NCBI GenBank assembly: GCA_049840875.1
Contig: JASGJE010000009.1
Span: 124,001 to 188,000 of the forward strand
Reading direction: 5' to 3'
DNA: 64,000 nt
DNA from: JAFDYH01 sp049840875
GTDB taxonomy: Bacteria; Bacteroidota; Bacteroidia; Chitinophagales; Chitinophagaceae
In this document: in pieces, positions 62,216 to 64,000 of the stretch
How the letters are laid out: each line of letters opens with the position of its first letter
Position numbering within the stretch: position 1 is the stretch's first letter
The notes under the pieces: model-generated
Database searches by the model: none
What the model was told of the DNA's origin: nothing
Seen by the model: the letters and a program-made list of their open reading frames with translations, nothing else
Program-made: the position numbers and the translations under genes

Positions 62216-64000
62216 TCACTTCAGCTTCACCGTCTTCAGCTCTTCCAACGTCCATGGATCCCATCTGCGGCCAACGATGTCTCTTACTTTTTTTATGTCT
62301 TCTACGTGGATAGGTGTTCCTTTATTGCCAAGGTTGGTGCGTACATAACTAAGCACGGCAGCTAGCCATTCATCATCCGCATTCATTTGCGGCGGCATAA
62401 TGCTGGAATAGGTTTTACCATCAACAGGGCCTGTTAACCCACTCAGCACAATCCGCGTGAAGATGCGTGCATCGCCGTTCACGCGGGGTGAACCAGCCAG
62501 CGGCGGCGCTACCAATCCGGAGTTGCCAAACTGTAATCCTTTACCATCAGGACCATGGCAGGAAGAACATAATGATTTAAAATTGAGAGAGCCTTTTAAT
62601 ACCAATGTTTTGTCTGCATCATTCAGGCCTGCTGTATTTACATTCACAGCCAGTGAAGTCGTTAATCGGCCCAGTGTAAGTTGTGCCGTTTGATAGATCA
62701 TATCTTTCTTCGCAGTATCTGTTTTAATGATCGCTTCAAGCAATGGTGTTGCTTTGTCAATCGTGCTATACTGTAGCGATTGTGAAAGTTGAACACGGGT
62801 ATCAACATCCGGATCATTCACCATTTTAGAAACCTGCGCAACTATCTCTGCATCACGTTTACGGATGTACGGTTCGCCTGCCCAGATCGCCATTCTGCGT
62901 ATTGCGGGATCTTTATCCGTGAGCAACGAAAGAACGAGTGTCTTATCAAGTGCATGCAATCCTTCCAATGTCCATAATGCATGAATACGGGTTAATAATT
63001 TGGTTTCTCCTGTTGCATCAGTTGCCATCTTTTTCAGATCAGGGATAACAGACTGATCATTTTTCAGGATCAGCAATTTCTGCGCATTATCTCTCCACCA
63101 ACCATTCGGGTGAGAAAGATAATCTACGAGTTGAGCAGGTGATGCATTTAATAAATCAGGTTTATGTTTATCTAACGGTATCTTATCATGTACAATGCGA
63201 TAGATACGACCTCTGTTGATATTTTTGTCAAGGCCCAACCGTTGTATCTGTGGGCGTAGGAAAGAATTGGGCCTCGTCCAGTTACCTTCCTGGATAATAC
63301 CATGATACATGTCTGCAATGTATAAAGCGCCATCGGGTCCCGTCGCCGAATTGATGGGTCGGAAATTCATATCAGTTGACGCAAGAAATTCTGCTTTGTC
63401 ATAGGCATTCTTTACCACACGCATTCCGTTTTTATTGATCACTTTGGCGCGACGGATCAATCGTCCTACTGGTTCGCAGATAAATAAATCACCTTCTGCT
63501 GTGGCAGGTAAACGATCACCACGGTAAATAGATTGACCACAGGAAGAGGTCACATGATTCAATGTACTATCCGGTTTTAATCTTCCTAAGCCACCCTGCA
63601 CATCCGGAGTTGTTACCGCCGGGTATGGAATTTCAAAATCACCTTCATACTGATCCTTTTCAAAATCAAGTTCACCATAGGCTGGATTCTGCTGAAAACC
63701 AAAAGCAGCTACTTCACCACCGGCTGATGAAAGAAAGAGACGACCATAATCATCTGCAGTAAGGCCCCATTGGCCGCTAAGACCGTCTTTCATGCTGTCG
63801 GTCACCAAATGATCTTTCTCCCATTTATAACGGATCTGGCTTGTCGTAGTGTAAATCCAGTTGTCAAGATTCCATATCAAACCGCTTTTCTGATGCTCGA
63901 GGTTCCTGGTATCTTTTTCATCATCATGATAGACCTGTACTTTTTCATCTGCTTTGCCATCATTGTTTGTATCCCTGTATGTATACAGATTATTGGAATA
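62216..64000 (-). CDS. beta-propeller/HEAT/cytochrome c dehydrogenase-like protein, cut by window edge
   Basis: A C-terminal fragment of at least 594 residues; the frame stays open through position 64000, so the apparent start at 63880 (a TTG) is not the real one. In order it shows propeller blades (SATGPDGALYIADMYHG, NINRGRIYRIVHD), HEAT-like helices (about residues 290-440 of the visible part) and a c-type cytochrome domain with CSSCHGPDGKG (heme CxxCH) and SIMPPQMN (likely Met ligand). The architecture matches membrane-bound dehydrogenase/GSDH-type proteins of Bacteroidetes and Planctomycetes. It is probably periplasmic; the sugar or other substrate is unknown. Confidence 0.88.
   Translation of the reverse strand, partial: YSNNLYTYRDTNNDGKADEKVQVYHDDEKDTRNLEHQKSGLIWNLDNWIYTTTSQIRYKWEKDHLVTDSMKDGLSGQWGLTADDYGRLFLSSAGGEVAAFGFQQNPAYGELDFEKDQYEGDFEIPYPAVTTPDVQGGLGRLKPDSTLNHVTSSCGQSIYRGDRLPATAEGDLFICEPVGRLIRRAKVINKNGMRVVKNAYDKAEFLASTDMNFRPINSATGPDGALYIADMYHGIIQEGNWTRPNSFLRPQIQRLGLDKNINRGRIYRIVHDKIPLDKHKPDLLNASPAQLVDYLSHPNGWWRDNAQKLLILKNDQSVIPDLKKMATDATGETKLLTRIHALWTLEGLHALDKTLVLSLLTDKDPAIRRMAIWAGEPYIRKRDAEIVAQVSKMVNDPDVDTRVQLSQSLQYSTIDKATPLLEAIIKTDTAKKDMIYQTAQLTLGRLTTSLAVNVNTAGLNDADKTLVLKGSLNFKSLCSSCHGPDGKGLQFGNSGLVAPPLAGSPRVNGDARIFTRIVLSGLTGPVDGKTYSSIMPPQMNADDEWLAAVLSYVRTNLGNKGTPIHVEDIKKVRDIVGRRWDPWTLEELKTVKLK

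Noticed and set aside
63880..63880. Start of the cytochrome c/propeller protein
   Set aside because: The apparent start is a TTG and the frame stays open to 64000, so the gene continues past the window.

Overview
The window reads as chromosome of a Bacteroidota bacterium, most likely in or near the Chitinophagaceae. The evidence is about 40% GC (by eye), promoters of the Bacteroidetes type (TTG, about 20 nt, TAnnTTTG), almost no Shine-Dalgarno sequences, a type IX secretion C-terminal domain, a GH97 glycosidase, a fused SecDF, a long-form NusB and an UpxY-type antiterminator. I see no rRNA, tRNA, insertion sequence, prophage or CRISPR array.

Layout. Positions 1-2174 hold an ECF sigma factor with a downstream anti-sigma-like gene cut by the window edge, then two small membrane proteins. 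At 2241-4114 a TPP riboswitch precedes a PnuC-type transporter that overlaps an acyl-CoA-dehydrogenase-fold gene. An S41 protease (4295-5881) is followed by an amino-sugar kinase and the MurNAc-6-P etherase MurQ (5982-8118). The succinate dehydrogenase operon sdhC-sdhA-sdhB (8932-12901) is interrupted by a four-helix-bundle gene, and a second such gene sits between the kinase and murQ. From 13022 to 28504 come oligopeptidase B, a very large surface or outer-membrane protein, YchF, a triple-rhodanese protein, an SpmA-SpmB fusion, a GNAT enzyme, a GH97 glycosidase, a methylmalonyl-CoA mutase large subunit and an IscA-type protein. From 28653 to 38359 come core genes: secDF, an aspartate aminotransferase, nusB-DUF1573-yajC-coaE and groES-groEL.

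Positions 39304-54553 form one minus-strand exopolysaccharide or capsule cluster. In order of transcription it holds a Wzc-type tyrosine autokinase, an UpxY antiterminator, a methyltransferase, a Wzx flippase, a second methyltransferase, a Wzy-like polymerase, five glycosyltransferases, a WcaF-like acetyltransferase, a WcaI-like glycosyltransferase and probably VanZ. The initiating sugar-phosphate transferase and the Wza outer-membrane exporter are not in the window. The last 9 kb carry a Rieske oxygenase, a type IX-secreted PKD protein, a Tat-exported DapA-like protein, an HGSNAT-like acyltransferase, an AT-rich TIR/deoxyribosyltransferase-like gene with a C-terminal beta domain, and a c-type cytochrome/propeller dehydrogenase cut by the right edge.

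The least explained signals are two gene-free stretches (38487-38702 plus strand; 58333-58496 minus strand). Each has a Bacteroidetes promoter with the same 10-mer ACTATTGCAA and ends in an orphan intrinsic terminator, so each looks like a small-RNA gene. The first folds into a 6S-like rod. The TIR-like gene, the TPP-controlled acyl-CoA-dehydrogenase-like gene and the four-helix-bundle insertions are the other leads.
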